Assembly (NCBI RefSeq): GCF_001642995.1
Contig: NZ_LOHS01000089.1
Location: 62,001-126,000, forward strand
Reading direction: 5' to 3'
Source: Streptomyces jeddahensis
GTDB lineage: Bacteria; Actinomycetota; Actinomycetes; Streptomycetales; Streptomycetaceae
Length of the DNA stretch: 64,000 nucleotides
This document shows positions 16,046 to 25,216 of the stretch, one piece after another (the stretch's first letter is position 1; the number at the start of each line of letters is the position of its first letter). The notes below the pieces were generated by a model. It was given only the letters and a program-made list of their open reading frames with translations. It was not told the DNA's origin and made no database searches. A program made the translations under genes and the position numbers.

Positions 16046-16837
16046 CTACAAAGGCAGCAGATCCGGCCTCTTCGCCTCCACGTTGTCCCCGGAGGACTCC
16101 CCCCGCAGCCGCCGTCCGATCCACGGCACGAGGTACTCGCGGGCCCAGTGGATCGTGTCGCGGCGCATCTCCAGGGAGCCGCGCGGCGGTTCCGGCGGCC
16201 AGGGCTGGTCCGGGTCGGCGGGCACCTCGAGTCCGAGCACCTGGGCGGCGCGCAGGGCGACGCGGGTGTGGCCCTCGGGAGACAGGTGCAGCCGGTCGGG
16301 GTCCCATGCCCTGCGGTCCTGGATGGTCCTGAGCGACCACAGGTCGAGGACGGGGCAGCCGTAGCGGTCGGCGACGGCCCGCAGGTGCAGGTTGTAGGTG
16401 GCGATCTTGCCGCGCAGATGCCTGAGCACGGGTACGCCGCGGGTGTCGAAGCCCGTGGCGAGCATGACGGTGCCCGCAGCCGATGTGAGGTCCCTGACGG
16501 CCCGCTCGAAGCGCTCCGCGACGTCGTCGGGGTCGGTGCCGGGCCGGATGATGTCGTTGCCGCCGGCGCAGAACGTCACCACGTCGGGCGCGAGTTCCCT
16601 GGCCCGCGGTACCTGGTCCGCGACGATCTGGTCGAGAAGTTTGCCGCGTACGGCCAGATTGGCGTAGCGGAAGGTGTGTTCCGGGACCCGGTCGTCGAGA
16701 AGGACGGCCAACCGGTCGGCCCAGCCAACGAAGTGTCCGCCGGGCCCGGGGTCTCCGACACCTTCGGTGAAGCTGTCGCCGACCGCTGCGTAGGACCTGA
16801 TCACGTCACTGGTGAAGGATGTCGACTCTGCTGCCAC
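16046..16837 (-). CDS. SGNH/GDSL hydrolase
   Basis: A 263-aa esterase/lipase-like protein with all SGNH blocks: block I AAVGDSFTEG (nucleophile Ser ~22), block II Gly in NLAVRGK, block III CAGGNDII (Asn) and block V WDPDRLHLSPEGH (Asp and His). It would hydrolyse carboxylic esters; no signal peptide is visible, so it is probably cytosolic. The GTG at 16835-16837 is the only start giving the full block I with a lead-in, but its ribosome binding site (GGAAGGTG) is distant; a GTG eight codons in (VIRSYAAVGDS) is possible. Confidence 0.88.
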   Translation of the reverse strand: MAAESTSFTSDVIRSYAAVGDSFTEGVGDPGPGGHFVGWADRLAVLLDDRVPEHTFRYANLAVRGKLLDQIVADQVPRARELAPDVVTFCAGGNDIIRPGTDPDDVAERFERAVRDLTSAAGTVMLATGFDTRGVPVLRHLRGKIATYNLHLRAVADRYGCPVLDLWSLRTIQDRRAWDPDRLHLSPEGHTRVALRAAQVLGLEVPADPDQPWPPEPPRGSLEMRRDTIHWAREYLVPWIGRRLRGESSGDNVEAKRPDLLPL

Positions 16838-17064
16838 GTCGGCATATCTTTCACCTTCCTAAGTGACCTACGCCACCGTAGGAAAGGGTTGACGGCGGGT
16901 GAGAAATGCCACTCGTCAAGATTAACCCAAGCCAGGAATAGAGAAAGGGCCTTGTGCGGCTGGCAAAGAGCCTTGCGGGGCTCGGGCTCGCAGAGAGAAC
17001 GGCGCCCGGCAGAACGGCATGCGCCCGGTCAGGCCGCACCGCGGGCGGGTGCGGCCTGACCGGG

Positions 17065-17144
17065 CCTGTTCTGGTCGGTGCCGACCTGTTCTGGTCGGTG
17101 CCGGTCTGGTCTGGTCGATGCCGGTCTGGTCTGGTCGATGCCGG
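17065..17144 (+). repeat. Four tandem 20-bp repeats
   Basis: Units at 17065-17084, 17085-17104, 17105-17124 and 17125-17144 share the core CTGGTCGRTGCCGR; the first two and last two form matching pairs. They lie between the SGNH gene and the M23 peptidase terminator. No spacers, so not CRISPR. Confidence 0.85.
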
Positions 17145-17161
17145 CCGGCGTCAGCCGATGT

Positions 17162-17193
17162 CGATCGAGCGAGCGGCGCCGCTCGCTCGATCG
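17162..17193. terminator. Long perfect palindrome, likely terminator of the M23 peptidase gene
   Basis: A perfect 32-bp palindrome centred at 17177/17178 (left arm CGATCGAGCGAGCGGC). Its transcript folds into a 16-bp GC-rich stem, 28 nt after the minus-strand peptidase stop. There is no U-tract, as is usual for Streptomyces terminators. Confidence 0.65.
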
Positions 17194-17221
17194 GCGCCGC
17201 TCGGCCGGATCCGAACCGGCG

Positions 17222-18139
17222 TCAGATGGAGACCCCGTGCTGGCGCAGGTAGGCCAGCGGGTCGACGTCCGAGCCGTAGTCGGGCGTCGTGCGGATCTCG
17301 AAGTGCAGGTGCGGGCCCGTGCTGTTGCCCGTGGAGCCGGAGAGGCCGATCTGCTGGCCCGCCGTCACGGTCTGGCCGGCCGAGACGGAGAGGGCGGACA
17401 GGTGCGCGTACTGGGCGTACATGCCGTCGCTCAGCTTGATGACGACCTGGTTGCCGTACGCGCCGGCCCAGCCCGCGGAGACGACGGTGCCCGCACCGAC
17501 GGCCTTGAGGCTGGTGCCGGTCGGGGCGATGAAGTCGACACCGGTGTGGTAGCCGCTCGACCACATGCTGCCCGCCTGGTGGTACGGGGTGCTGATGGTG
17601 GCACCAGGAATCGGCGCGCTGAAGGCGGAGGTGGTCGTGGCCGCCGGGTTCGTGGCCGTGTTCGCGGCGGGGGTGGCCGTGGTGGCCGCCTCGGGAGCGG
17701 TGGACGCCGTGGACGTCTTCGCGGCCGTGGTCGTGGACGCGGCAGCGGAGGCCGAGTCGCCGGAGGCGGGAGCCTGTCCGGCGACGACGAGCTTGAGGCC
17801 CGCGCGGATCTTCGCGGGGTCGGCGCCGATGACCTTGCGGTTGTCCTTGTACAGCTTCTTCCAGCCGCCCGCGACCTTCTGCTCCCTGGCGATGCTGGCG
17901 AGGCAGTCGCCCTGCTTCACCGTGTAGGTCTTGGCCGCGGCCGACTTGGCGGCGACCGGGGCCGCGGTGACGGACTTTCCGGAAACGGACTGGACGGCGG
18001 CGGACGGCGCGGTGGCGGCGAACGAGCCGGTGGCGCCCATGAGCGGCAGTGCGAGTGCGGCACCACCGGCGCCGAGAGCGGCTATGGAGCGGGTGAAGCG
18101 CAGGGACTTGGTACGGCGGTGCTGACCGGTCGCAGGCAT
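17222..18139 (-). CDS. Secreted LysM + M23 peptidase (cell-wall endopeptidase)
   Basis: A 305-aa exported peptidoglycan hydrolase. The ATG at 18137-18139 has AGAGGAA upstream. Residues 1-~42 form a Sec signal (Arg/Lys-rich n-region, hydrophobic core, Ala cleavage site); ~70-120 form a LysM domain (YTVKQGDCLASIAREQKVAGG) for peptidoglycan binding; ~125-180 is an Ala/Thr-rich linker; ~190-305 is an M23 domain with Zn ligands HTGVDF and HLHFEI, plus the QYAHLS motif. It should cut cross-bridges during growth or germination. The 5' leader matches the c-di-AMP (ydaO) riboswitch, which in Streptomyces controls wall-lytic enzymes, so cyclic-di-AMP probably represses it. Confidence 0.93.
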   Translation of the reverse strand: MPATGQHRRTKSLRFTRSIAALGAGGAALALPLMGATGSFAATAPSAAVQSVSGKSVTAAPVAAKSAAAKTYTVKQGDCLASIAREQKVAGGWKKLYKDNRKVIGADPAKIRAGLKLVVAGQAPASGDSASAAASTTTAAKTSTASTAPEAATTATPAANTATNPAATTTSAFSAPIPGATISTPYHQAGSMWSSGYHTGVDFIAPTGTSLKAVGAGTVVSAGWAGAYGNQVVIKLSDGMYAQYAHLSALSVSAGQTVTAGQQIGLSGSTGNSTGPHLHFEIRTTPDYGSDVDPLAYLRQHGVSI

Positions 18140-18149
18140 GGCGAATTCC

Positions 18150-18325
18150 TCTCCGGCGCCTGCGAGGTGAGCTGTCGGGTTCGGACTGGAGATGTCCGGC
18201 CGCCTTTTCAGCGCGACTTCACCCCAAGCCGGTCCGGAGACCCGGAACCGGCGTACTACCTGTGGGATCCCCCGCTCCTGCCAACACGTGTGTGAGTGGG
18301 GATTCCGGGCGATGGCAGGATTCGG
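18150..18325 (-). promoter_or_regulatory. c-di-AMP (ydaO/yuaA) riboswitch
   Basis: On the minus strand the leader contains the ydaO signature in order: AGCGGGGGATCCCA (consensus AGCGGGGGACCCA), a GC-rich hairpin, TTGGGGTGAAGTCG (GGGGUGAAUC), a central variable arm, then CCGAACCCGACAGCTCACCT CGCAGGC (consensus CCGUCAGCUAACCUCGUAGGC), ending ~10 nt before the ribosome binding site of the LysM/M23 gene. Boundaries are approximate because P1 was paired by eye. Ligand binding is expected to switch off downstream expression. The rest of the gap to 18606 shows no gene; the promoter is presumably in it. Confidence 0.9.
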
Positions 18326-18606
18326 CGTCCACCCGGATCGACCGCGACCGTAAGCGAGCCGGAATGGCGGAAACAAGCGGCGAATTCGCGAGGAGATTCC
18401 GGTTCTAGATCCTTCTTCGGAAATCCCGGTCACCCTCCGTGGATTAACGATCTCCACATTCCCGCCAACGCCCCGGAATTTCCGGGGGAGTCACGAAAGG
18501 GAGATCGCCACCCACCGTCACCAATATGATCCTGCTCACGGCATGCCAGTCATGCCGCCTTAATTCAGGGCTAGTTGGGCTCAATCGCTAATAGCGCACA
18601 AATCGG

Positions 18607-20700
18607 TCAGATGCGACGCAGGCGGAAAACTGCCGCATCCAGGTCACCGTGCAGCCCGGTGCGCAGACCGTGGTGCAGCAGCACCGCACCCCGGTGCACC
18701 GCGCCGGTCTCGACGCACTCGTACGACGCAGCGGGGTCCAGCCCGCGCAGCCTGACCGAAGGCTGCGCCTCGCCGTAGTGCTGGGCCTGCAACCACGCCA
18801 GGACGACGACCTCGTCCCCGAGGACGTACTGCACGGCGCTCAGCCCGCCCTCCGGCGGCCGCAGCCGGTAGAGGTCGCCGCGCTGCACGACGGGCCGGAT
18901 CTCCTTGTAGAGCTCCACCCACCGGCGGGCCTCGGCGAGCTCCTCGTCACTCCACTCGGTGAGGTCGCCGCCGACGCCGAGCACGCCGGCCATGGAGCTC
19001 ACGAAGCGGAAGCGCAGCGAGCTGACCCGGTCGTTGAGCTGCGTGTTCGGGCTGTCGGTGACCCAGGCGGCCATGACCCGGGCGGGGTGGACCTGACTGA
19101 AGCCGTGCTGGATGGCGAGCCGGTCCAGCGGGTCGGTGTTGTCCGAGGTCCACACCTGGTCGGTGCGCGCCATGATGCCGAGGTCGACTCGGCCGCCGCC
19201 GCCCGAGCAGGACTCAAAGGCCACACCCGGGTGGGCGGCCCGCAGCCGGTCCAACAGTCCGTAGAGCGCGTGCACATGGGCGTTCCAGAGCTTCTGCGGG
19301 TACGGCTCCCCCGGCCAGCCGGCGTCCGTGAAGCAACGGTTGAAGTCCCACTTCACGTAGTCGATGGGGGCGCTGCCGAGCAGGGTGTCCAGCTGCTCCC
19401 ACAGGTACTGCTGGACGTCCTCCCGCGCGAGGTTGAGCACGAGCTGGTTACGGATCTCTGTTCGCGTACGGCCGGGGAAGTGCTGCACCCAGTCCGGGTG
19501 GGCGCGGTACAGGTCGCTGTCCGGGTTGACCATCTCCGGCTCGACCCAGATGCCGAACTGCATGCCGAGCGCGTGCACGTCGTCGGCGAGCGGCTTCAGG
19601 CCGTTCGGGAACCGGTCCGGGTTCGGCGTCCAGTCGCCGAGGCCCGCCCGGTCACTGGTCCGTGCGCCGAACCAGCCGTCGTCGACGACGAACAGCTCGA
19701 CGCCCATGTCGGCGGCGCGCCGCGCGAGCGCCCGCTGCTGGTCCTCGGAGATGCCGAAGTTGGTGGCCTCCCAGGAGTTGTACAGCACGGGCCGGTCCTG
19801 ATCGGCGTCGGGAATGACGTATTCACGCTGATATGCGTGCCATGCCCGGCTTGCCCCGCCGAAGCCGCCGTCGCTCCAGAGCCCCGCGAAGACGGGTGTG
19901 GTGAGCGTCTCACCAGGAGCGAGCAGCGCCTGCCCCGAGTCGTCGTGCCCCGTCCCGCCCGTGATCTGCACGATGCCGTCCGGCAGCTGCTGTACGGCGA
20001 TCCGCCAGGATCCCGACCAGGCGAGCGCGCAGCTGTAGACCTCGCCGCTCTCCTCGGTCGCCGCGCCGTCCGCGTCGAGGGCCACCCACGGCAGGTGCTG
20101 ATGCCCGGTGTGACCGCGGCGGCTGCCGATGATCTTCTCGCCGTAGGTCAGCTCGGACCGTACGAGCAGGGACTCGGCCGCCCACCGGCCGTGCAGCTGT
20201 GACAGCCGCCACCCGTCGCGCACCGGCAGCGTCCAGGTCGCGGAGTCCGCGCGCAGCACCTCCAGCGCGGGAGCGTCGGCCGGGCCCTGGTGGATCAGGA
20301 TGGCGTCGCGCTCGACGACGTCGCCGCGCATGCGGTACCGGAGGGTGACCTGGAGGTGGTGCACCTCGTCGAAGAAGTGCACCTGCAGCTCGTCGTCGTC
20401 CGCGGCCGCGCTCCGGTACCGCCACTCGGTCCCGCGCACCTCGCCGGTGCGCACGGACAGCGCGGGGCGTACGAAGCGGGGGCCGCCCTCGACCGGGTAC
20501 TCCTCGTGTCCGTCGAGGGAGGACTCGAAGGGCCAGTACCGGGCGGGAGGCTCTGCGGCGAGCGCCTCGGCATCGCCGAGGGTGATCCGCGGCCCCCAGT
20601 GGAGGTGCAGCAGCTCGTCGCGGTCCGTGAGCCGCAGCACGTAGCTGCTGCCGGGCCCCGAAAGGAGCCACGTCCGGCCGTCGCCACCGATCTCGATCAT
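18607..20700 (-). CDS. Alpha-galactosidase, GH36
   Basis: A 697-aa glycoside hydrolase family 36 enzyme releasing alpha-1,6-linked galactose (melibiose, raffinose). It has an N-terminal beta-supersandwich (~1-290), a (beta/alpha)8 barrel with VLYNSWEATNF and VVDDGWFGART, the nucleophile in YVKWDFNR (Asp452), the acid/base in WTSDNTD (Asp520), SCSGGGGRVDLG between them, and a C-terminal beta domain. No signal peptide, so it acts in the cytoplasm on imported oligosaccharides. The ATG at 20698-20700 is chosen because family sequence (MIEIGGDGRTW) starts there and GGGGG precedes it; seven extra codons are open upstream. No transporter gene is adjacent. Confidence 0.92.
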   Translation of the reverse strand: MIEIGGDGRTWLLSGPGSSYVLRLTDRDELLHLHWGPRITLGDAEALAAEPPARYWPFESSLDGHEEYPVEGGPRFVRPALSVRTGEVRGTEWRYRSAAADDDELQVHFFDEVHHLQVTLRYRMRGDVVERDAILIHQGPADAPALEVLRADSATWTLPVRDGWRLSQLHGRWAAESLLVRSELTYGEKIIGSRRGHTGHQHLPWVALDADGAATEESGEVYSCALAWSGSWRIAVQQLPDGIVQITGGTGHDDSGQALLAPGETLTTPVFAGLWSDGGFGGASRAWHAYQREYVIPDADQDRPVLYNSWEATNFGISEDQQRALARRAADMGVELFVVDDGWFGARTSDRAGLGDWTPNPDRFPNGLKPLADDVHALGMQFGIWVEPEMVNPDSDLYRAHPDWVQHFPGRTRTEIRNQLVLNLAREDVQQYLWEQLDTLLGSAPIDYVKWDFNRCFTDAGWPGEPYPQKLWNAHVHALYGLLDRLRAAHPGVAFESCSGGGGRVDLGIMARTDQVWTSDNTDPLDRLAIQHGFSQVHPARVMAAWVTDSPNTQLNDRVSSLRFRFVSSMAGVLGVGGDLTEWSDEELAEARRWVELYKEIRPVVQRGDLYRLRPPEGGLSAVQYVLGDEVVVLAWLQAQHYGEAQPSVRLRGLDPAASYECVETGAVHRGAVLLHHGLRTGLHGDLDAAVFRLRRI

Positions 20701-20946
20701 CAAGCCCCCACACACATTCACTCAGGTCCGCTCAGGTCCCAACATCATCAGGGCTCGGGGCCCCTCTGGGCAATGCCCCGAAGCCTCCACGTTGGCGACC
20801 GAACGCGCGTGTTTGGGGGCCGCAGACCGCCGCGACAGACCCGAAAAGCACCAGGACAGCACGTGATTGGCCCTCGCACCCATGTCGTATCGTCAACAGA
20901 GCGTTCTCCGGCGAGCAGCGCCGGTGGCCGACTGGGAGGAGCCCAC

Positions 20947-21744
20947 GTGACGCAGCAGGTCCCGTCGACAGAGCCCGAGCTGGCCGGTGTGCGCAACTTC
21001 CGCGACGTCGGGGGCCTGCCCACCACGGACGGCCGCCGGACCCGGCCGGGACGACTGTTCCGCAGCGGCCACCTCGCGCACGCGACCGAGGAGGACGCCA
21101 CCTTCCTCGCCTCGCTCGGCCTGCACACGATCTTCGACTTCCGCAATGCCGCGGACAAGAAGCTCGAGGGCCCCGACGTGGAGCTGCCCGGCGTACGCAA
21201 CGTGAACATCCCGCTGAACGATCCGGCCGACGGCGCCGAGTTCTGGAGGATGGTCCGCGACGGCAGCGTCGACCAGCTGCGCGCCATCCTGTCCGACGGC
21301 AAGGCCGCGAACCGGATGATCGCCTCGTACCGCACGATCATCACGCAGCGCACCGCCGAGCACAGCCGCGTCCTGCACGCCCTGGCGGACGACAGCGTGC
21401 CCGCGCTGATGCACTGTGCCGCCGGCAAGGACCGCGCGGGCGTGTCGATCGCGGTGACACTGCTGGCGGTCGGTGTCGAACGCGACGCCATCGAGGCGGA
21501 CTACCTGGAGTCGAACGCCACCCACCGCCGCTACAAGGTGCACCGCTCGGACTCCTCTCCGAAGGGCATGTCCCCCGAGATCATGGAGCTGCTGAGCCCG
21601 CTCTTCGACGCCCGCGCCGAGTACCTGCGCGCGGCCTTCGACACCATCGAGTCGACCTGGGGCAGCACCGAGAACTACCTCGCTGAAGGCCTGCAGCTGA
21701 CCCCGGAGGTACGCGAGCGGCTCCGCGCGCGGCTGCTCGACTGA
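20947..21744 (+). CDS. Tyrosine-protein phosphatase, LipA/IphP-type
   Basis: A 265-aa dual-specificity-type phosphatase. It begins VRNFRDVGGLPT, the N-terminal signature of the Y_phosphatase3 family, with the P-loop HCAAGKDRAG (CX5R; nucleophile Cys ~157) and general-acid segment FDFRNAADKK. Substrates in this family are phosphotyrosine or phosphoinositides. GTG start at 20947 with GGGAGGAG 5-6 nt upstream. It is convergent with the hopanoid operon. Confidence 0.9.
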   Translation: MTQQVPSTEPELAGVRNFRDVGGLPTTDGRRTRPGRLFRSGHLAHATEEDATFLASLGLHTIFDFRNAADKKLEGPDVELPGVRNVNIPLNDPADGAEFWRMVRDGSVDQLRAILSDGKAANRMIASYRTIITQRTAEHSRVLHALADDSVPALMHCAAGKDRAGVSIAVTLLAVGVERDAIEADYLESNATHRRYKVHRSDSSPKGMSPEIMELLSPLFDARAEYLRAAFDTIESTWGSTENYLAEGLQLTPEVRERLRARLLD

Positions 21745-21754
21745 GAACGGACGA

Positions 21755-21779
21755 CGGGCAAGCTCGCGGGGCGAGCCCG
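21755..21779. terminator. Short hairpin between convergent genes
   Basis: GGGC and GCTCG arms around CGGGG pair with CGAGC and CC in the 41-bp gap between the phosphatase and the last gene of the hopanoid operon; a candidate bidirectional terminator with a short stem. Confidence 0.4.
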
Positions 21780-21785
21780 CGCCTG

Positions 21786-23279
21786 CTACCGGTTCGCCAC
21801 CGCCTGCTTCACCAGCGTCTTCCCGAAGTCCCACATCAGCCCGGCACCACCGTGGGCATCGTCCATGACGGCGGTGAAGGCCTCCACGAAGCGGTCCACG
21901 TCCCGCTCCCCCACGACCAGCGGCGGGATCAGCTTGATCACTTCGAGGTGGTCGCCGGACACCTGGGTGAGGATCCGGTGCCGCTGCAGCAGCGGCACGA
22001 CCACCATCTGCGCGAAGAGACCCTTGCGCGCGGCCTGCAGCATCGTCCAGCGGCTTCGCAGTTTCAGCGAACGCGGCCTGCCGAACTCGATGCCGATCAT
22101 CAGCCCGCGGCCCCGTACATCGCTCAGCAGCTCATAGCGGTCGACGAGCGCCGCCAGCCGGCTCTTCAGCAGCTCCCCTGTCGCGCGAGCGTTCGCGACG
22201 ATCTGCTCGTCCTCCATGACGGAGAGCACCGCGAGCCCGGCCGCCATGGCCTGCGCATTGGAGCCGAAGCTCGCCGAGTGGACCAGCACGCGGTCGATCG
22301 ACGAGTAGACCTTCTTGAAGATCCAGTCCTTGCCGATCGTGGCGCCCACCGGGACGTAACCCCCTGAGAGCGCTTTCGCCACGCACACCAGGTCCGGTTC
22401 GACGCCTTCCTCGTGCTGGTACGCGTAGAAGTCGCCGGTACGGCCGAGACCGGTCTGCACCTCGTCGGCGATAAGCAGCGCCTTGTGCTTGTGCAGCAGG
22501 TCCTGGGCGGCGCGGAGGTAGCCGGGCGGCGCCTCGTGCACGCCCTTGCCCTGGATCGGCTCGACGATCAGCGCGGCGACGTCGCCCTTCTTCAGCTCCT
22601 TCGCCAGTACGTCGAGGTCGCCGAGGGGGATCGCGGTGTCGGGCAGCAGGGGCGCGAAGCCGTCGCGGAATCCCGCCTCGCCGTTGACGGACAGCGAGCC
22701 GGTGGTCAGGCCGTGGAAGGCGTGCTCGCAGTACAGGACGCGCGGCTTCCCGGTCGCGTACCGGGCGAACTTCAGCGCGGTCTCGACGGCCTCCGTGCCG
22801 CTGTTGCCGAAGAACACCCGGTCCAGGTGCGGGCTGTGGGCCAGCAGCTTCTCGGCGAGCAGTCCCGGCAGCGGCTGGCAGTCGAAGCGCGTCAGATCGG
22901 CGAGCGAGGCGTCGAGGACGTCGTGCAGCGCCTTGCGTACGACGGGATGGTGCCGGCCCAGGCCCATGACGCCGAACCCGGCGAGCATGTCCAGGTAGTC
23001 GTTGCCCTCCTCGTCCCAGAAGTGCGCGCCCTCGGCCCGCTCGTACACCTTGTCGAAGCCGATGGTGTGCAGCATGCGCGGCAGCTGGTGGTTGAGGTAT
23101 CGGGAGTGCAGCTCGTAGCGCTCGGCGCCGCGCTCCGTGAGGAGCCTGCCCAGGTCGAACTCCTTGCGGGCGCCGGGCTGCGCTCCTTCCCGCGCGGGCC
23201 CATGGGCGGCTTCTCCCGCGGAGCCGTGCGCGCCTTCCTCGAACTCCTTGGACTCGGAGTTCGGCTCAGAGGTGGTCAT
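21786..23279 (-). CDS. Class-III PLP aminotransferase of the hopanoid cluster (HpnO-like)
   Basis: A 497-aa fold-type I aminotransferase related to ornithine/acetylornithine transaminases. After an unusual ~35-residue Glu/Gly/Ala-rich N-terminus come the cofactor motifs GNSGTEAVETALKFAR, HAFHGLTTGSLS, LLIADEVQTGLGRTG and the PLP lysine in CVAKALSGGYVPVGA. In hopanoid clusters such enzymes are thought to aminate the ribosyl-derived side chain to aminobacteriohopanetriol; that role is inferred from context. Its ATG overlaps the dxs stop (ATGA), so it is translationally coupled and is the last gene of the operon. Confidence 0.85.
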   Translation of the reverse strand: MTTSEPNSESKEFEEGAHGSAGEAAHGPAREGAQPGARKEFDLGRLLTERGAERYELHSRYLNHQLPRMLHTIGFDKVYERAEGAHFWDEEGNDYLDMLAGFGVMGLGRHHPVVRKALHDVLDASLADLTRFDCQPLPGLLAEKLLAHSPHLDRVFFGNSGTEAVETALKFARYATGKPRVLYCEHAFHGLTTGSLSVNGEAGFRDGFAPLLPDTAIPLGDLDVLAKELKKGDVAALIVEPIQGKGVHEAPPGYLRAAQDLLHKHKALLIADEVQTGLGRTGDFYAYQHEEGVEPDLVCVAKALSGGYVPVGATIGKDWIFKKVYSSIDRVLVHSASFGSNAQAMAAGLAVLSVMEDEQIVANARATGELLKSRLAALVDRYELLSDVRGRGLMIGIEFGRPRSLKLRSRWTMLQAARKGLFAQMVVVPLLQRHRILTQVSGDHLEVIKLIPPLVVGERDVDRFVEAFTAVMDDAHGGAGLMWDFGKTLVKQAVANR

Positions 23280-25177
23280 TCCGGTTTCTCCTTGGCTGCC
23301 AGGGCGGCACCGATCCGTCCGGCGATCTCGACGGGCGTGAGCCCGATGTCGGCCAGTACCTCACCACGCTTGGCGTGCGCCAGGAACTGCCCCGGGATGC
23401 CGAACCGCCGTACAGGCACGTCGACTTCGGCATCCCCCAGCGCAAGCGCGACCGCCGCACCGACGCCGGCCGCCCGGCTGTTGTCCTCGACGACCGCCAC
23501 CAGATCGTGCGCGGCGGCCAGCGGCGGCAGCGCCGGGTCGACGGGCTTGACCCAGCGCGGGTCGACGACGGTGCACCGGATGCCGCGCGCCTCGAGCAGC
23601 TCGGTGGCCTGGAGGCACACCGGCGCCATCACGCCGACGGCGACGAACAGGACCTGGCCGTCGTACGCAGGCCCCTGCGCCGAATCCGTCCGGTGCAGCA
23701 CATCGAGCCCGCCCAAGCGGTCGACCGCCGGAATCGCGGGTCCCACCGACTCCTTGGGGAACCGGATCAGCGTCGGCGCGTCGTCTACGGCGATCGCCTC
23801 GCGCAGCTGCGCCCGCAGCTGGTCGGCGTCGCGCGGCGCCGCGATCCGCAGGCCCGGTACGACCTGCAGGATCGACATGTCCCACATGCCGTTGTGCGAA
23901 GCACCGTCGACCCCGGTCACGCCCGCCCGGTCCAGCACGAACGTCACACCGCACTTGTGCAGTGCGACGTCCATCAGCAGCTGGTCGAAGGCGCGGTTGA
24001 GGAACGTGGCGTAGACGGCGACCACCGGATGCAGCCCGCCCGTCGCCAGACCGGCCGCGGACACCGCGGCGTGCTGCTCGGCGATCCCGACGTCCCACAC
24101 CCGCTCGGGGAACCGCTCGGCGAACTCGGTCAGGCCCACCGGGTGCAGCATGGCCGCCGTGATCGCCACGACGTCCTCACGCTCGGCTCCGATACGGGCG
24201 ATCTCGTCCCCGAACACCGAGGTCCACGAAGGCCCGTTGGAGGGGGTGAGCGGTTCGCAGGTCAGCGGGTCCATGACCCCGACCGTGTGGAAGCGGTCGG
24301 CGTCGTCCGCCAGCGCGGGCTCGTAGCCGCGCCCCTTCTCCGTGAGGCAGTGCACGAGCACCGGCCCGTGGAAGCGCTTCGCGCGGCGCAGCGCCGACTC
24401 GACGGCACGCGTGTCGTGCCCGTCGATCGGCCCGACGTACTTCAGGCCCAGGTCCTCGAACATGCCCTGCGGCGCGAAGGCGTCCTTGAACCCCTTCTTG
24501 GCGCCGTGCAGCGACTCGTACAGCGCCCGCCCGATGACGGGGGTGCGCTGCAGTACGTCCTTTCCCCAGGCGAGGACCTGCTCGTAGCCGTCGGTGGTGC
24601 GCAGCGTCGCCAGGTGGTTCGCGAGGCCGCCTATCGTCGGAGCGTACGAGCGTTCGTTGTCGTTGACGACGATGATCAGCGGCCTGTCCTTGGCGGCCGC
24701 GATGTTGTTGAGCGCCTCCCATGCCATGCCGCCGGTGAGCGCGCCGTCCCCGATGACGGCCACGACATGGCCCTGCTCCCCCAGCACCTGGCGTGCCTTC
24801 GCCAGGCCGTCCGCCCAGCCCAGGGCGGTGGAGGCGTGGCTGTTCTCGATGACGTCGTGCTCGGACTCCTCGCGCGACGGATAACCGGACAGACCGCCCT
24901 TGCCGCGCAGCTTCGAGAAGTCCTGACGCCCCGTCAGCAGCTTGTGTACGTAACTCTGATGACCGGTGTCCCACAGGATGCGGTCAGCGGGCGACTCGAA
25001 GACCCGATGCAGGGCGATGGTCAGTTCCACCACCCCGAGATTGGGCCCGAGGTGACCACCGGTCCGGGCGACCGCATGCACCAGGAACTCGCGGATCTCC
25101 TCGGCGAGTACCTCGAGTTCCTCCTCGGACAGCGCCTTCAGATCACGCGGCCCCCGAACCGTCTCCAGAATCGTCAC
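23276..25177 (-). CDS. dxs: 1-deoxy-D-xylulose-5-phosphate synthase
   Basis: A 633-aa thiamine-diphosphate enzyme that condenses pyruvate and glyceraldehyde-3-phosphate, the first step of the MEP pathway. Motifs: GHLGPNLGVVELTIALH, WDTGHQSYVHKLLTGR, the ThDP motif GDGALTGGMAWEALNN...NDNERSY, and the transketolase C-domain with VWDVGIAEQHAAVSAAGLA and DRAGVTGVDGASHNG. Length is normal. The GTG at 25175-25177 (VTILETVRGPRDLK) has GGAGG 7 nt upstream; a further 50 open codons upstream lie inside a large inverted repeat and are unlikely to be translated. A housekeeping dxs may exist elsewhere; this copy would supply precursor for hopanoids. Confidence 0.95.
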   Translation of the reverse strand: MTILETVRGPRDLKALSEEELEVLAEEIREFLVHAVARTGGHLGPNLGVVELTIALHRVFESPADRILWDTGHQSYVHKLLTGRQDFSKLRGKGGLSGYPSREESEHDVIENSHASTALGWADGLAKARQVLGEQGHVVAVIGDGALTGGMAWEALNNIAAAKDRPLIIVVNDNERSYAPTIGGLANHLATLRTTDGYEQVLAWGKDVLQRTPVIGRALYESLHGAKKGFKDAFAPQGMFEDLGLKYVGPIDGHDTRAVESALRRAKRFHGPVLVHCLTEKGRGYEPALADDADRFHTVGVMDPLTCEPLTPSNGPSWTSVFGDEIARIGAEREDVVAITAAMLHPVGLTEFAERFPERVWDVGIAEQHAAVSAAGLATGGLHPVVAVYATFLNRAFDQLLMDVALHKCGVTFVLDRAGVTGVDGASHNGMWDMSILQVVPGLRIAAPRDADQLRAQLREAIAVDDAPTLIRFPKESVGPAIPAVDRLGGLDVLHRTDSAQGPAYDGQVLFVAVGVMAPVCLQATELLEARGIRCTVVDPRWVKPVDPALPPLAAAHDLVAVVEDNSRAAGVGAAVALALGDAEVDVPVRRFGIPGQFLAHAKRGEVLADIGLTPVEIAGRIGAALAAKEKPE

Positions 25178-25216
25178 GCTCCGGCCTCCCCTCTTTTTGA
25201 AGCTCGGTTCGCCTCC

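Noticed and set aside
15242..17059. 605-aa plus-strand open frame
   Set aside because: Crosses two minus-strand hydrolase genes antisense and has no recognisable domain.
17065..17144. Possible CRISPR array
   Set aside because: Tandem units have no spacers and no cas genes are present; same for 42795-42886.
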